Positions 6,377-12,385 of a stretch of 13,274 bases of DNA are shown one piece after another. The notes under the pieces were generated by a model, which ran no database searches, was not told where the DNA came from, and worked only from the letters and a program-made list of their open reading frames with translations. The translations under genes and the position numbers were made by a program. This DNA is from Frankiales bacterium (lineage in GTDB: Bacteria > Actinomycetota > Actinomycetes > Mycobacteriales > SCTD01), in NCBI GenBank assembly GCA_004299215.1, contig SCTD01000088.1, forward strand, positions 1 through 13,274, in the 5' to 3' direction. Positions within the stretch are counted from its first letter, which is position 1, and each line of letters starts with the position of its first letter.

Positions 6377-7558
6377 ATGTTGCGCTGGCTGACCGCAGGG
6401 GAGTCCCACGGCCCCGCCCTGATGGGCGTCATCGAGGCCGTGCCGGCCGGGGTCCGCCTCACCACCGACGACGTCGCGGACGAGCTCGCCCGTCGTCGCC
6501 TCGGCCACGGCCGCGGTGCCCGGATGGCCTTCGAGCGGGACGAGGTCGAGTTCCTCGGCGGCGTGCGCCACGGCGTCACCCAGGGCGGCCCCATAGCCAT
6601 CCGGGTCGGCAACACCGAGTGGCCCAAGTGGTCGACCGTCATGGCCGCCGACCCCGTCGACGAGGCAGAGCTCGCCGAGCTCGCGCGCAACGCGCCCCTG
6701 ACCCGCCCCCGCCCGGGGCACGCCGACCTGGTCGGCATGCAGAAGTACGGCTTCGACGACGCCCGCCCCGTCCTCGAGCGCGCCAGCGCCCGGGAGACCG
6801 CCGCGCGCGTCGCCCTCGGGACCGTCGCGAAGGCCCTGCTCAAGCAGGCGTACGGCATCGAGGTCCTCAGCCACGTGGTCAGCATCGGTTCGGCCGCCGT
6901 GGACCCCGCAACCCCTCTGCCGCGGCCCGAGGACCTCGCGACCATCGACGCGAGTCCCGTCCGCGTCTTCGACACGACCGCCAGCGATCGGCTGGTGGCC
7001 GAGGTAGACGCGGCCAAGAAGGAGGGCGACACCCTCGGCGGCGTCGTCGAGGTGCTGGCCTACGGGCTGCCTCCCGGGCTCGGCAGCCACGTCCACTGGG
7101 ACCGCCGGCTGGACAGCAGGCTCGCGGCCGCCCTCATGGGCATCCAGGCCATCAAGGGCGTCGAGGTCGGCGACGGCTTCCTGTCGGCGAGCCTGCGCGG
7201 CAGCCAGGTCATGGACGAGATCGTCCGCGGCGAGAGCGGTCTCACGCGCAGCAAGGGCACCCTGGGCGGCACCGAGGGAGGGATGTCCAGTGGCGAGGTG
7301 CTGCGCGTACGCGCGGCGATGAAGCCGATCAGCACCATCCCGCGGGCGCTCAAGACCATCGACACCACCACCGGTGAGGAGGCCGTCGCGCACCACCAGC
7401 GCAGCGACGTCTGCGCCGTCCCCGCGGCCGGCGTCGTGGCCGAGGCGATGGTCGCGCTCGTGCTGGCCGACGCTGCGCTGGAGAAGTTCGGCGGCGACTC
7501 GGTCGAGGAGACTCGTCGCAACTGCGAGTCCTACCTGAAGTCCCTCCAGATCAGGTGA
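6377..7558 (+). CDS. aroC: Chorismate synthase
   Basis: The 393-residue enzyme converts 5-enolpyruvylshikimate-3-phosphate to chorismate using reduced FMN, the last common step of aromatic biosynthesis. The family landmarks are in order: TAGESHGPAL (6-15, catalytic His11), GHGRGARM (43-50), TRPRPGHADL (catalytic His), RASARETAARVALG, and the FMN-binding LGGTEGGMSSGEVLRVRAAMKP. Length is typical. Start ATG 6377 has GGGAGA at 6362-6367, nine bases upstream. It is the first gene of the aro unit, just after the hairpin that ends the pilus operon, and overlaps aroK by four bases (GTGA). Confidence 0.97.
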   Translation: MLRWLTAGESHGPALMGVIEAVPAGVRLTTDDVADELARRRLGHGRGARMAFERDEVEFLGGVRHGVTQGGPIAIRVGNTEWPKWSTVMAADPVDEAELAELARNAPLTRPRPGHADLVGMQKYGFDDARPVLERASARETAARVALGTVAKALLKQAYGIEVLSHVVSIGSAAVDPATPLPRPEDLATIDASPVRVFDTTASDRLVAEVDAAKKEGDTLGGVVEVLAYGLPPGLGSHVHWDRRLDSRLAAALMGIQAIKGVEVGDGFLSASLRGSQVMDEIVRGESGLTRSKGTLGGTEGGMSSGEVLRVRAAMKPISTIPRALKTIDTTTGEEAVAHHQRSDVCAVPAAGVVAEAMVALVLADAALEKFGGDSVEETRRNCESYLKSLQIR

Positions 7559-8064
7559 GTCCCCGCGTCGTCCTCGTCGGCCCGCCCGGCGCCGGCAAGT
7601 CGACCGTCGGGAGGCGGGTCGCCAGGCGGCTCGGGACGGGCTTCCGGGACACCGACGCCGACATCGTCGCGGCGGCCGGCAAGCCGATCGCGGAGATCTT
7701 CATCGACGACGGCGAGGAGCACTTCCGCGCGCTGGAGCGTCACGCCGTCTCCGCCGCGCTGGCCGAGCACGACGGGGTGCTCAGCCTCGGCGGCGGAGCT
7801 GTCCTCGACGCAGGCACCCGCGCCCTGCTCTGCGAGCACGTCGTCGCGCTGCTCGATGTCGACCTGGGTCACGCCACCCAGCGCGTCGGCCTCAACCGCG
7901 ACCGGCCGGTGCTCGCGTTGAACCCGCGTGCGCAGCTCAAGCTCCTGCTCGAGCAGCGGATGCCGCTCTACCGGGAGGTGGCGACCTTCACGGTCGACAC
8001 GAGCTCCCGTTCGCTGCCTCAGGTCGTCGATGCGGTCCTGGACGCACTAGCGTCCCGACCGTGA
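7555..8064 (+). CDS. aroK: Shikimate kinase
   Basis: The 169-residue enzyme phosphorylates shikimate with ATP. Visible are the Walker A loop GPPGAGKST (9-17), the shikimate-binding DTDAD (Asp32/34/36) and FRALE (Arg58), the glycine-rich GGG (79-81), and the lid arginine in NRDRP (Arg117). These positions coincide closely with those of well-studied shikimate kinases. The GTG start overlaps the aroC stop by four bases, and the gene in turn overlaps aroB by four, so translation is probably coupled through the whole aro unit. Nothing odd is seen. Confidence 0.97.
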   Translation: MSPRVVLVGPPGAGKSTVGRRVARRLGTGFRDTDADIVAAAGKPIAEIFIDDGEEHFRALERHAVSAALAEHDGVLSLGGGAVLDAGTRALLCEHVVALLDVDLGHATQRVGLNRDRPVLALNPRAQLKLLLEQRMPLYREVATFTVDTSSRSLPQVVDAVLDALASRP

Positions 8065-9161
8065 GCGACGCCCCGACGCGGATCCCTGTCCGCGGCGAGC
8101 AGCCGTACGACGTCGTCGTCGGCCACGGCCTGCTCGGTGAGCTCGCGGCCATGGTCGAGCGGAGCCGCCGCGTCGCCGTCGTCCACCCCGCCGCGCTCAG
8201 GGAGACCGCCGAGGTCGTCCGCAAGGACCTCGAGGCCGCCGGGCACACCGCGGCGGCCGTCGAGGTGCCGGACGGCGAGGAGCAGAAGGACCTGAAGGTC
8301 GCCGCCTACCTCTGGGACGTCCTCGGGCAGCTGGGCTTCACACGCACAGACGCGATCGTCGCCGTCGGCGGGGGCGCCACGACCGACCTGGGCGGCTTCG
8401 TCGCCGCGACCTGGCTGCGGGGCGTGCCCGTCGTCCACGTCCCCACGACGCTGCTGGGGATGGTCGACGCCGCCGTCGGTGGCAAGACCGGTATCAACAC
8501 CGCCGCCGGGAAGAACCTCGTCGGCTCGTTCCACCCGCCGGTGGGCGTGCTCTGCGACCTCACCGCTCTGGAGACGCTGCCCAGGCACGACTACGTCGCC
8601 GGCCTGGCAGAGGTCGTCAAGGTCGGGTTCACCCACGACCCGCGCATCCTCGAGCTCGTCGAGGCCGATCCGAAGGCCGCCCAGTCGCCCGCAGGTCCGC
8701 ACACCCGCGAGCTCGTCGAGCGAGCGATCGCGGTCAAGGCCCAGGTCGTCGGCGACGACCTCACCGAGCAGGGCCAGCGGGAGTTCCTCAACTACGGCCA
8801 CACGCTCGGCCACGCCATCGAGAAGGTCGAGGACTACCGCTGGCGGCACGGCGCCGCCGTGTCCGTGGGTCTGGTCTTCGTCGCCGAGCTCGGCCGGCTC
8901 GCCGGTCGGCTCGACGACGCGACGGCCGTACGGCACCGCGCAGTCCTCGAGTCCGTCGGCCTGCCCACCAGCTGGAGCGGGGACTGGCAGCAGGCCCTGG
9001 CGGCCATGCGCATCGACAAGAAGAGCCGCGCCGACCGGCTGCGCTTCGTCGTGCTCGACGCGCTGGCCAGCCCGCGCATCCTGGACGACCCCGACCCCTC
9101 GCTGCTCGTCGCGGCGTTCGAAGAGGTCCGCAAGGACCGCGGCCCCGAGGTGTTCCTGTGA
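8061..9161 (+). CDS. aroB: 3-dehydroquinate synthase
   Basis: The 366-residue metal- and NAD-dependent enzyme converts DAHP to 3-dehydroquinate. Motifs are the NAD-binding GGGATTDLGGFVAATWLRG (103-121), PTTLLGMVDAAVGGKTGIN (128-146) with the substrate-binding lysine, and the zinc ligands Glu184 (GLAEVVK), His247 (NYGHTLGHAIE) and His263 (RHGAAVSVG). All expected residues are present and length is normal. GTG start with four-base overlaps on both sides (aroK and aroQ). The order aroC-aroK-aroB-aroQ is the usual actinobacterial arrangement. Confidence 0.97.
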   Translation: MSDAPTRIPVRGEQPYDVVVGHGLLGELAAMVERSRRVAVVHPAALRETAEVVRKDLEAAGHTAAAVEVPDGEEQKDLKVAAYLWDVLGQLGFTRTDAIVAVGGGATTDLGGFVAATWLRGVPVVHVPTTLLGMVDAAVGGKTGINTAAGKNLVGSFHPPVGVLCDLTALETLPRHDYVAGLAEVVKVGFTHDPRILELVEADPKAAQSPAGPHTRELVERAIAVKAQVVGDDLTEQGQREFLNYGHTLGHAIEKVEDYRWRHGAAVSVGLVFVAELGRLAGRLDDATAVRHRAVLESVGLPTSWSGDWQQALAAMRIDKKSRADRLRFVVLDALASPRILDDPDPSLLVAAFEEVRKDRGPEVFL

Positions 9162-9607
9162 GTCGAGTCCTCGTGCTCAACGGCGTCAACCTCGGTCGGC
9201 TGGGCAGCCGGGAGCCGCTCGTCTACGGCACCACGACGCACGCCGAGCTCGCGGACACCTGCATCGCGACGGGGCGCGAGGTCGGGCTGGCCGTGGAGGT
9301 GCGGCAGACCGACGACGAGGCCGAGCTGGTGGCCTGGTTGCACGAGGCCGCAGACGACGGAGTGCCGGTCGTGCTGAACAGCGCGGCCTGGAGCCACTAC
9401 TCGTACGCCCTGCGCGATGCCTGCGCGCAGCTCACCGCGCCCCTCGTCGAGGTGCACCTCAGCCAGACCCACGCGCGAGAGGAGTTCCGCCACACCAGCG
9501 TCGTCAGCCCGGTGGCCACGGCCACCATCACGGGACTCGGCATCGAGGGCTACCGGGCGGCCCTCCGCTTCCTGGCGTCATCCACAGGAAAGCCCTCGAC
9601 GCCCTGA
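9158..9607 (+). CDS. aroQ: Type II 3-dehydroquinate dehydratase (somewhat divergent)
   Basis: The 149-residue enzyme dehydrates 3-dehydroquinate by the enolate mechanism of the dodecameric type II family. Catalytic and binding residues are present: Asn11, Arg18 and Tyr23 (NLGRLGSREPLVYG), Asn74 and His80 (LNSAAWSHYS), His100 (EVHLS), and Arg111 in the REEFRH segment. Two usually invariant spots differ: the first motif reads NGVN rather than NGPN, and HLSQ replaces HLSN at residue 103. The fold and catalysis should survive, but the loop around the substrate may be altered. The GTG start overlaps aroB by four bases. The stop TGA lies inside the palindrome of the following toxin-antitoxin pair. 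Confidence 0.92.
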   Translation: MSRVLVLNGVNLGRLGSREPLVYGTTTHAELADTCIATGREVGLAVEVRQTDDEAELVAWLHEAADDGVPVVLNSAAWSHYSYALRDACAQLTAPLVEVHLSQTHAREEFRHTSVVSPVATATITGLGIEGYRAALRFLASSTGKPSTP

Positions 9608-9623
9608 TACCACCGTGGTGTCA
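9605..9623. promoter_or_regulatory. Palindromic operator candidate for the toxin-antitoxin pair
   Basis: TGATACCAC-C-GTGGTGTCA has nine-base arms matching at eight of nine positions around a single central base. It covers the aroQ stop codon and ends at the A of the antitoxin ATG. Ribbon-helix-helix antitoxins bind such short palindromes and repress their own operon, so this is the likely operator. I see no clear -10/-35 pair. Confidence 0.6.
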
Positions 9624-9829
9624 TGGACGGCATGGCCATGACGCTGCGACTGACCGATGAAGAGACCGAGGCTCTGCGCGCAGCTGCTGAGGCGGCGAAC
9701 ATGAGCATGCAGGAGTTCGCCCGCGCCGCGATCCGGGAGAAGGCCAGGTCCTGGGCGGAGCAGCGGGAGGCATTCCTGAGGGCCTTCGTCGCCGACAACA
9801 AGGACTTGCTCGACCGTCTTGCCCGGTGA
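9623..9829 (+). CDS. Ribbon-helix-helix type antitoxin
   Basis: The 68-residue protein has the pattern of a small RHH DNA-binding protein: a beta strand (MTLRLTDEE), helix A (TEALRAAAEAAN), a turn, and helix B (SMQEFARAAIREKARSW). A charged C-terminal helix (EQREAFLRAFVADNKDLLDRL) is probably what holds the toxin. It overlaps the downstream Doc gene by four bases (GTGA). Three in-frame ATGs (9623, 9632, 9638) could start it. None has a good ribosome binding site, and the later two give starts MAMTLRL and MTLRL, which look more typical for the family. It probably represses its own operon at the adjacent palindrome and neutralises the toxin. Pairing of Doc with an RHH rather than a classical Phd antitoxin is the point to note. 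Confidence 0.82.
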   Translation: MDGMAMTLRLTDEETEALRAAAEAANMSMQEFARAAIREKARSWAEQREAFLRAFVADNKDLLDRLAR

Positions 9830-10194
9830 GGCACCTGGACCTCGCTGATCTGCAGCTGGCGGCGCAGCTGGCACTCGGCGGCCCGATGGAGGTGCGCGAC
9901 TGGGGGCTGATCGAGTCAGCCCTGGCCAGACCGCAGGCCACAGCGTTCGGCGAGGACGCCTACTCAAGCCCGTGGGAAAAGGCCGCGGCGCTCATGCACT
10001 CGCTGGTCCGCAACCACGCGCTCGTGGACGGCAACAAACGAGTCGGCCTCACGGCGTGCGCTCTGCTGCTGTTCAAGAACGACGTCACCCTGTCCTTCGA
10101 CCAGGACGAGATGTACGACCTCGTCATCGCGGTTGCCGAGGGCCGCATGGACGTCCCCGAGATCGCGCAGAGCCTGCAGCGCTGGGGTCAGTAG
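9826..10194 (+). CDS. doc: Doc-family toxin (Fic fold)
   Basis: The 122-residue protein carries the Doc version of the Fic motif, HALVDGNKR (64-72), with catalytic His64 and the Asp68/Asn70/Lys71/Arg72 group. The upstream RDWGLIESALARPQATAFG and EKAAALMHSLVRNHALVDGNKRVG segments are characteristic. The family member from phage P1 is a kinase that inactivates EF-Tu and stops translation; the same role is inferred here. The third motif residue is Leu (Phe is more usual), a mild change. The GTG start overlaps the antitoxin by four bases. The stop TAG is the first half of a likely -10 element for efp. All visible catalytic residues are intact, so the toxin is probably active. Confidence 0.9.
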   Translation: MRHLDLADLQLAAQLALGGPMEVRDWGLIESALARPQATAFGEDAYSSPWEKAAALMHSLVRNHALVDGNKRVGLTACALLLFKNDVTLSFDQDEMYDLVIAVAEGRMDVPEIAQSLQRWGQ

Positions 10195-10197
10195 ACT
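10192..10197 (+). promoter_or_regulatory. -10 element (TAGACT) for a leaderless efp transcript
   Basis: TAGACT fits TAnnnT, ends eight bases before the efp ATG and begins with the doc stop codon. No Shine-Dalgarno sequence lies at a usable distance before efp, which fits a leaderless message. The -35 region is poor (around 10169-10174). Confidence 0.5.
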
Positions 10198-10205
10198 CGC
10201 TGCTC

Positions 10206-10772
10206 ATGGCGACCACGAACGACCTCAAGAACGGCATGGTGCTCCAGCTCGACAACGGCCTCTGGGCGGTGAACGAGTTCCAGCACGTCAAGCCAGGCAA
10301 GGGCGGGGCCTTCGTGCGCACGACCCTGAAGAACGTGCTGACCGGCAAGGTCGTCGACAAGACCTTCAACGCCGGCACCAAGGTCGACGTCGCGACCGTG
10401 GACAAGCGGACGATGACCTACCTCTACAAGGAGGGCATTGACTACGTCTTCATGGACCAGGACACCTTCGACCAGCTCTACATCCCCGAGCAGACGCTCG
10501 GCACGGTCAAGGACTACATCCTGGAGAACATGGAGGCCATGGTCGCCATGCACGACGGCGCCGCGCTCTACGTCGAGCTGCCGGCCAGCGTCGAGCTCGT
10601 CGTCGCGCACACCGACCCGGGCCTGCAGGGCGACCGCTCCACCGGCGGCACCAAGCCCGCCACGCTGGAGACCGGTGCCGAGATCCAGGTCCCGCTCTTC
10701 CTCACCACCGGCGAGAAGATCAAGGTGGACACCCGTGACGGGCGCTACCTCGGTCGGGTCAACGACAAGTAG
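10206..10772 (+). CDS. efp: Translation elongation factor P
   Basis: The 188-residue factor relieves ribosome stalling at polyproline runs. All three beta-barrel domains are recognisable, including FVRTTLKNVLTGKVVDKTF, the YIPEQTLG segment, GLQGDRSTGGTKPATLETGAEIQVPLF and the end VDTRDGRYLGRV. The tip loop is KPGKGGAF with Lys32 at the position that is modified in other bacteria. Actinobacterial EF-P often has an unmodified lysine in a PGKGP loop; here the last residue is Gly. The start is fixed by homology (MATTNDLKNGM) and by the upstream -10 element. It lies 11 bases after doc and overlaps nusB by one base. Neighbouring efp and nusB are a conserved pair in actinobacteria. Confidence 0.97.
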   Translation: MATTNDLKNGMVLQLDNGLWAVNEFQHVKPGKGGAFVRTTLKNVLTGKVVDKTFNAGTKVDVATVDKRTMTYLYKEGIDYVFMDQDTFDQLYIPEQTLGTVKDYILENMEAMVAMHDGAALYVELPASVELVVAHTDPGLQGDRSTGGTKPATLETGAEIQVPLFLTTGEKIKVDTRDGRYLGRVNDK

Positions 10773-11182
10773 TGGGTGCCAGGAGCAAGGCGCGCAAGCG
10801 CGCGCTGGACGTCCTGTACGAAGCCGCGCAGCGCGGCACCGACCCCATGGAGACCCTGCGCGAGCGGCTGGCGCAGAGCGACCCCCCGGTGCCGGAGTAC
10901 GCCGCTGAGCTCGTCGAGGGCGTCGTCACGCACCAGGAGCGCATCGACGAGCTGCTCACGACCTACGCCGAGGAGTGGACGCTCGACCGGATGCCCCCGG
11001 TCGACCTCGCGGCGCTCCGCATCGGGGCGTACGAGCTGCTCTGGTGCGCCGACGTCCCCGACGGAGTGGCCGTGAGCGAGGCGGTGGCGCTCGTCGGCAG
11101 CCTGTCCACCGACGAGAGCGCCGGGTTCGTCAACGGGCTGCTGGCCCGGCTGCTCCAGCTCAAGCCCAGCCTGGCCGTCTAG
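10772..11182 (+). CDS. nusB: Transcription antitermination factor NusB
   Basis: The 136-residue all-helical RNA-binding protein works with NusE (S10) at boxA to support rRNA transcription. The N-terminal arginine-rich motif GARSKARKRALDVLYEAAQRG, the central EYAAELVEGVVTHQERIDELL and the C-terminal TLDRMPPVDLAALRIGAYELLW, then VAVSEAVALVGSLSTDESAGFVNGLL, follow the family pattern. The GTG start overlaps the efp stop by one base. Its stop TAG (11180-11182) overlaps the stop of the opposing pilin gene, so no terminator can lie between them and each transcript must run antisense into the other gene. Confidence 0.95.
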   Translation: MGARSKARKRALDVLYEAAQRGTDPMETLRERLAQSDPPVPEYAAELVEGVVTHQERIDELLTTYAEEWTLDRMPPVDLAALRIGAYELLWCADVPDGVAVSEAVALVGSLSTDESAGFVNGLLARLLQLKPSLAV

Positions 11183-11601
11183 ACGCAGGCGCTGTTCGTC
11201 GCAGCCCAGGCTGTCACCTGGTCGGTGCCGTCCAGAATCAGCCACTCGGCCAGCTCCGAGTGCTTCACGCACGCTGTGTAGGTGTTCCCGACCACCTTGA
11301 TCACGGGGACGTCGACCCCGCCGCTCGGCCTGAAGCCGGCGGTCTCCAGGGCAGACACGTCCTCGGTGTAGTTCGCCTGGTCCGCCAGGCGACTGGCCTG
11401 CGCGGTCATGAGCGACCGGGCGTCGGACACCACGGCAGCGCGGTACCCCTTCTGCTTCTGCCCGACGAAACCGGGGATCGCGATCGCGGCGAGCACACCG
11501 ATGATCACGATGACGACCAGAAGCTCCACCAGGGTGAAGCCGCCGTCACGTCGCATGTCAGCCATGCCGACAAGATCGGCGGTGTCCCGCCGGGCCTGCA
11601 T
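11179..11601 (-). CDS. Type IV pilin (PilA-type prepilin) downstream of bldD
   Basis: The product is up to 140 residues with a textbook class III signal: RRDGG-FTLVELLVVIVIIGVLAAIAIPGF, with Glu at mature position +5 and the long hydrophobic helix of a major or major-like pilin. The variable domain ends with two cysteines (111 and 139 in the long form) spaced like the C-terminal disulphide loop of many pilins. Three in-frame ATGs are possible (first bases 11601, 11565, 11556). The shorter forms (MADMRRDGG or MRRDGG) give the more typical leader length. None has a Shine-Dalgarno sequence. It lies 23 bases after the bldD stop on the same strand, suggesting co-transcription, and far from the pil genes at 1-6297 that would process and assemble its product. 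Confidence 0.9.
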   Translation of the reverse strand: MQARRDTADLVGMADMRRDGGFTLVELLVVIVIIGVLAAIAIPGFVGQKQKGYRAAVVSDARSLMTAQASRLADQANYTEDVSALETAGFRPSGGVDVPVIKVVGNTYTACVKHSELAEWLILDGTDQVTAWAATNSACV

Positions 11602-11614
11602 GGCCCGAGGGGAC
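11584..11614 (-). promoter_or_regulatory. Hairpin between bldD and the pilin gene
   Basis: CGGGCC (11591-11596) pairs with GGCCCG (11602-11607), extended by GTCCC (11584-11588) with GGGAC (11610-11614) across a small internal loop. The first possible pilin ATG lies in the loop. A second small hairpin, GCCGA/TCGGC, follows at 11566-11580. This may be a partial terminator after bldD, or a structure limiting pilin translation. Confidence 0.45.
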
Positions 11615-11624
11615 TAGCTGAGGA

Positions 11625-12122
11625 CTACGCCTCGATCGCCCGCCGCGCCTCGGGGTGCAGCACCCCCCACCCGATCAGCTGCTCGGTGAGCGCGCCGGGG
11701 GAGGCGTCGTAGATGACCGCGAGGGACCGCAGGTCCTCCTGGCGGATGGACAGCACGCGGCCGTTGTAGTCGCCGCGCTGGCTCTGGATGGTGGCGGCGT
11801 AGCGCGCCAGCGGGGCGGCCTTGTCGGCGGGCACCGTCGACAGCTGCTCGAGGTCGATCACCAGGCGCGCGGCGGGCTCGTTGGCGGCGCCGGAAGCGGT
11901 CGCGTGGCCCTCCGGCAGCAGCTCGTTGACCGGGACACCGTAGAAGTCGGCGAGCTCCGACAGTCGCTGCACGGTGACGGCGCGGTCGCCGCGCTCGTAG
12001 GAGCCCACCACGACCGCCTTCCAGCGGCCCTGGGACTTCTCCTCGACGCCGTGCAGGGACAGGCCCTGCTGGGTGCGGATCGCGCGCAGACGCGCACCGA
12101 GGGACTTCGCGTAGTCGGTCAT
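11625..12122 (-). CDS. bldD: Developmental regulator BldD (cyclic-di-GMP-responsive)
   Basis: The 165-residue regulator has an N-terminal helix-turn-helix domain almost the same as I recall for Streptomyces BldD (LRAIRTQQGLSLHGVEEKSQ, then VVVGSYERGDRAVTVQRL). In Streptomyces a tetramer of cyclic-di-GMP joins two C-terminal domains so that BldD represses sporulation genes. The ligand motif RGD-X8-RQDD is here RGD (116-118)-X8-RQED (127-130), with one Asp-to-Glu change. The linker (about 70-85) is variable. The start at 12122 (MTDYAKSLGARLRAIRT) is chosen by homology and by GGGAG seven bases upstream; the frame stays open further upstream but that part is low-complexity promoter DNA. A promoter with a BldD-box-like site lies about 190 bases upstream. 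The pilin gene follows directly. Confidence 0.96.
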   Translation of the reverse strand: MTDYAKSLGARLRAIRTQQGLSLHGVEEKSQGRWKAVVVGSYERGDRAVTVQRLSELADFYGVPVNELLPEGHATASGAANEPAARLVIDLEQLSTVPADKAAPLARYAATIQSQRGDYNGRVLSIRQEDLRSLAVIYDASPGALTEQLIGWGVLHPEARRAIEA

Positions 12123-12238
12123 CGCCGTGCTCCCGTCGTCAGGCGCGGTCTGGGTCCCGCGTCGTGTGCTCCGGGGCGTCGGTCTCACCACTGGCTCGAC
12201 CGGGAGATGCGCCCCGGAACGTCCGGAACGCGGTGACC

Positions 12239-12257
12239 GTGATACTCCCGGTGTCAC
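12239..12257. repeat. Imperfect inverted repeat in the bldD leader
   Basis: GTGATAC (12239-12245) and GTGTCAC (12251-12257) are inverted with one mismatch around TCCCG. It lies within the predicted bldD 5' leader. It could be an operator or RNA stem; it does not fit the BldD-box pattern well. Confidence 0.35.
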
Positions 12258-12305
12258 TGCCTCGCCACGTTGTGCTGTCGAACTGATTACCCACTGCTGT
12301 TCTCG

Positions 12306-12318
12306 TTACGCACAGTCA
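12306..12318. promoter_or_regulatory. BldD-box-like operator at the bldD promoter
   Basis: TTACGCACAGTCA fits the published BldD-box pattern TnACnCwGnGTnA at all fixed positions but one (C at 12313 instead of G). It abuts the -10 hexamer of the predicted bldD promoter and covers its start point, the right place for autorepression, which is known for Streptomyces bldD. Confidence 0.5.
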
Positions 12319-12346
12319 CGGTACGGGGCGCGTTGCGCTCGGTCAA
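12318..12346 (-). promoter_or_regulatory. Predicted bldD promoter
   Basis: On the minus strand, TTGACC (12346-12341) and TACCGT (12323-12318) are separated by exactly 17 bases, a good housekeeping-type promoter. Start near 12311 gives a 5' leader of about 190 bases before bldD, unusually long. Confidence 0.6.
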
Positions 12347-12385
12347 GCACGCCGCGCCGGGTGATCGGAGCCGCGGACGCGGGTG

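Noticed and set aside
4819..7032. Long open frames on the minus strand opposite pilO, the PilP-like gene and aroC
   Set aside because: They lie antisense to recognisable genes, have low-complexity translations and no ribosome binding sites. This is the usual effect of high third-position GC.
11183..11230. Intrinsic terminator between nusB and the pilin gene
   Set aside because: The genes overlap and no hairpin with a T tract is visible around the junction on either strand.
11556..11601. Sigma-28 promoter before the pilin gene (GCCGAT on the minus strand, 11580-11575)
   Set aside because: The hexamer is present but nothing resembling CTCAAG or TAAA lies 15-16 bases upstream, and the bases belong to a small hairpin.
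12123..12257. Upstream extension of bldD
   Set aside because: The added residues are Pro/Arg/Ser-rich and unlike any BldD; homology and the GGGAG site fix the start at 12122.
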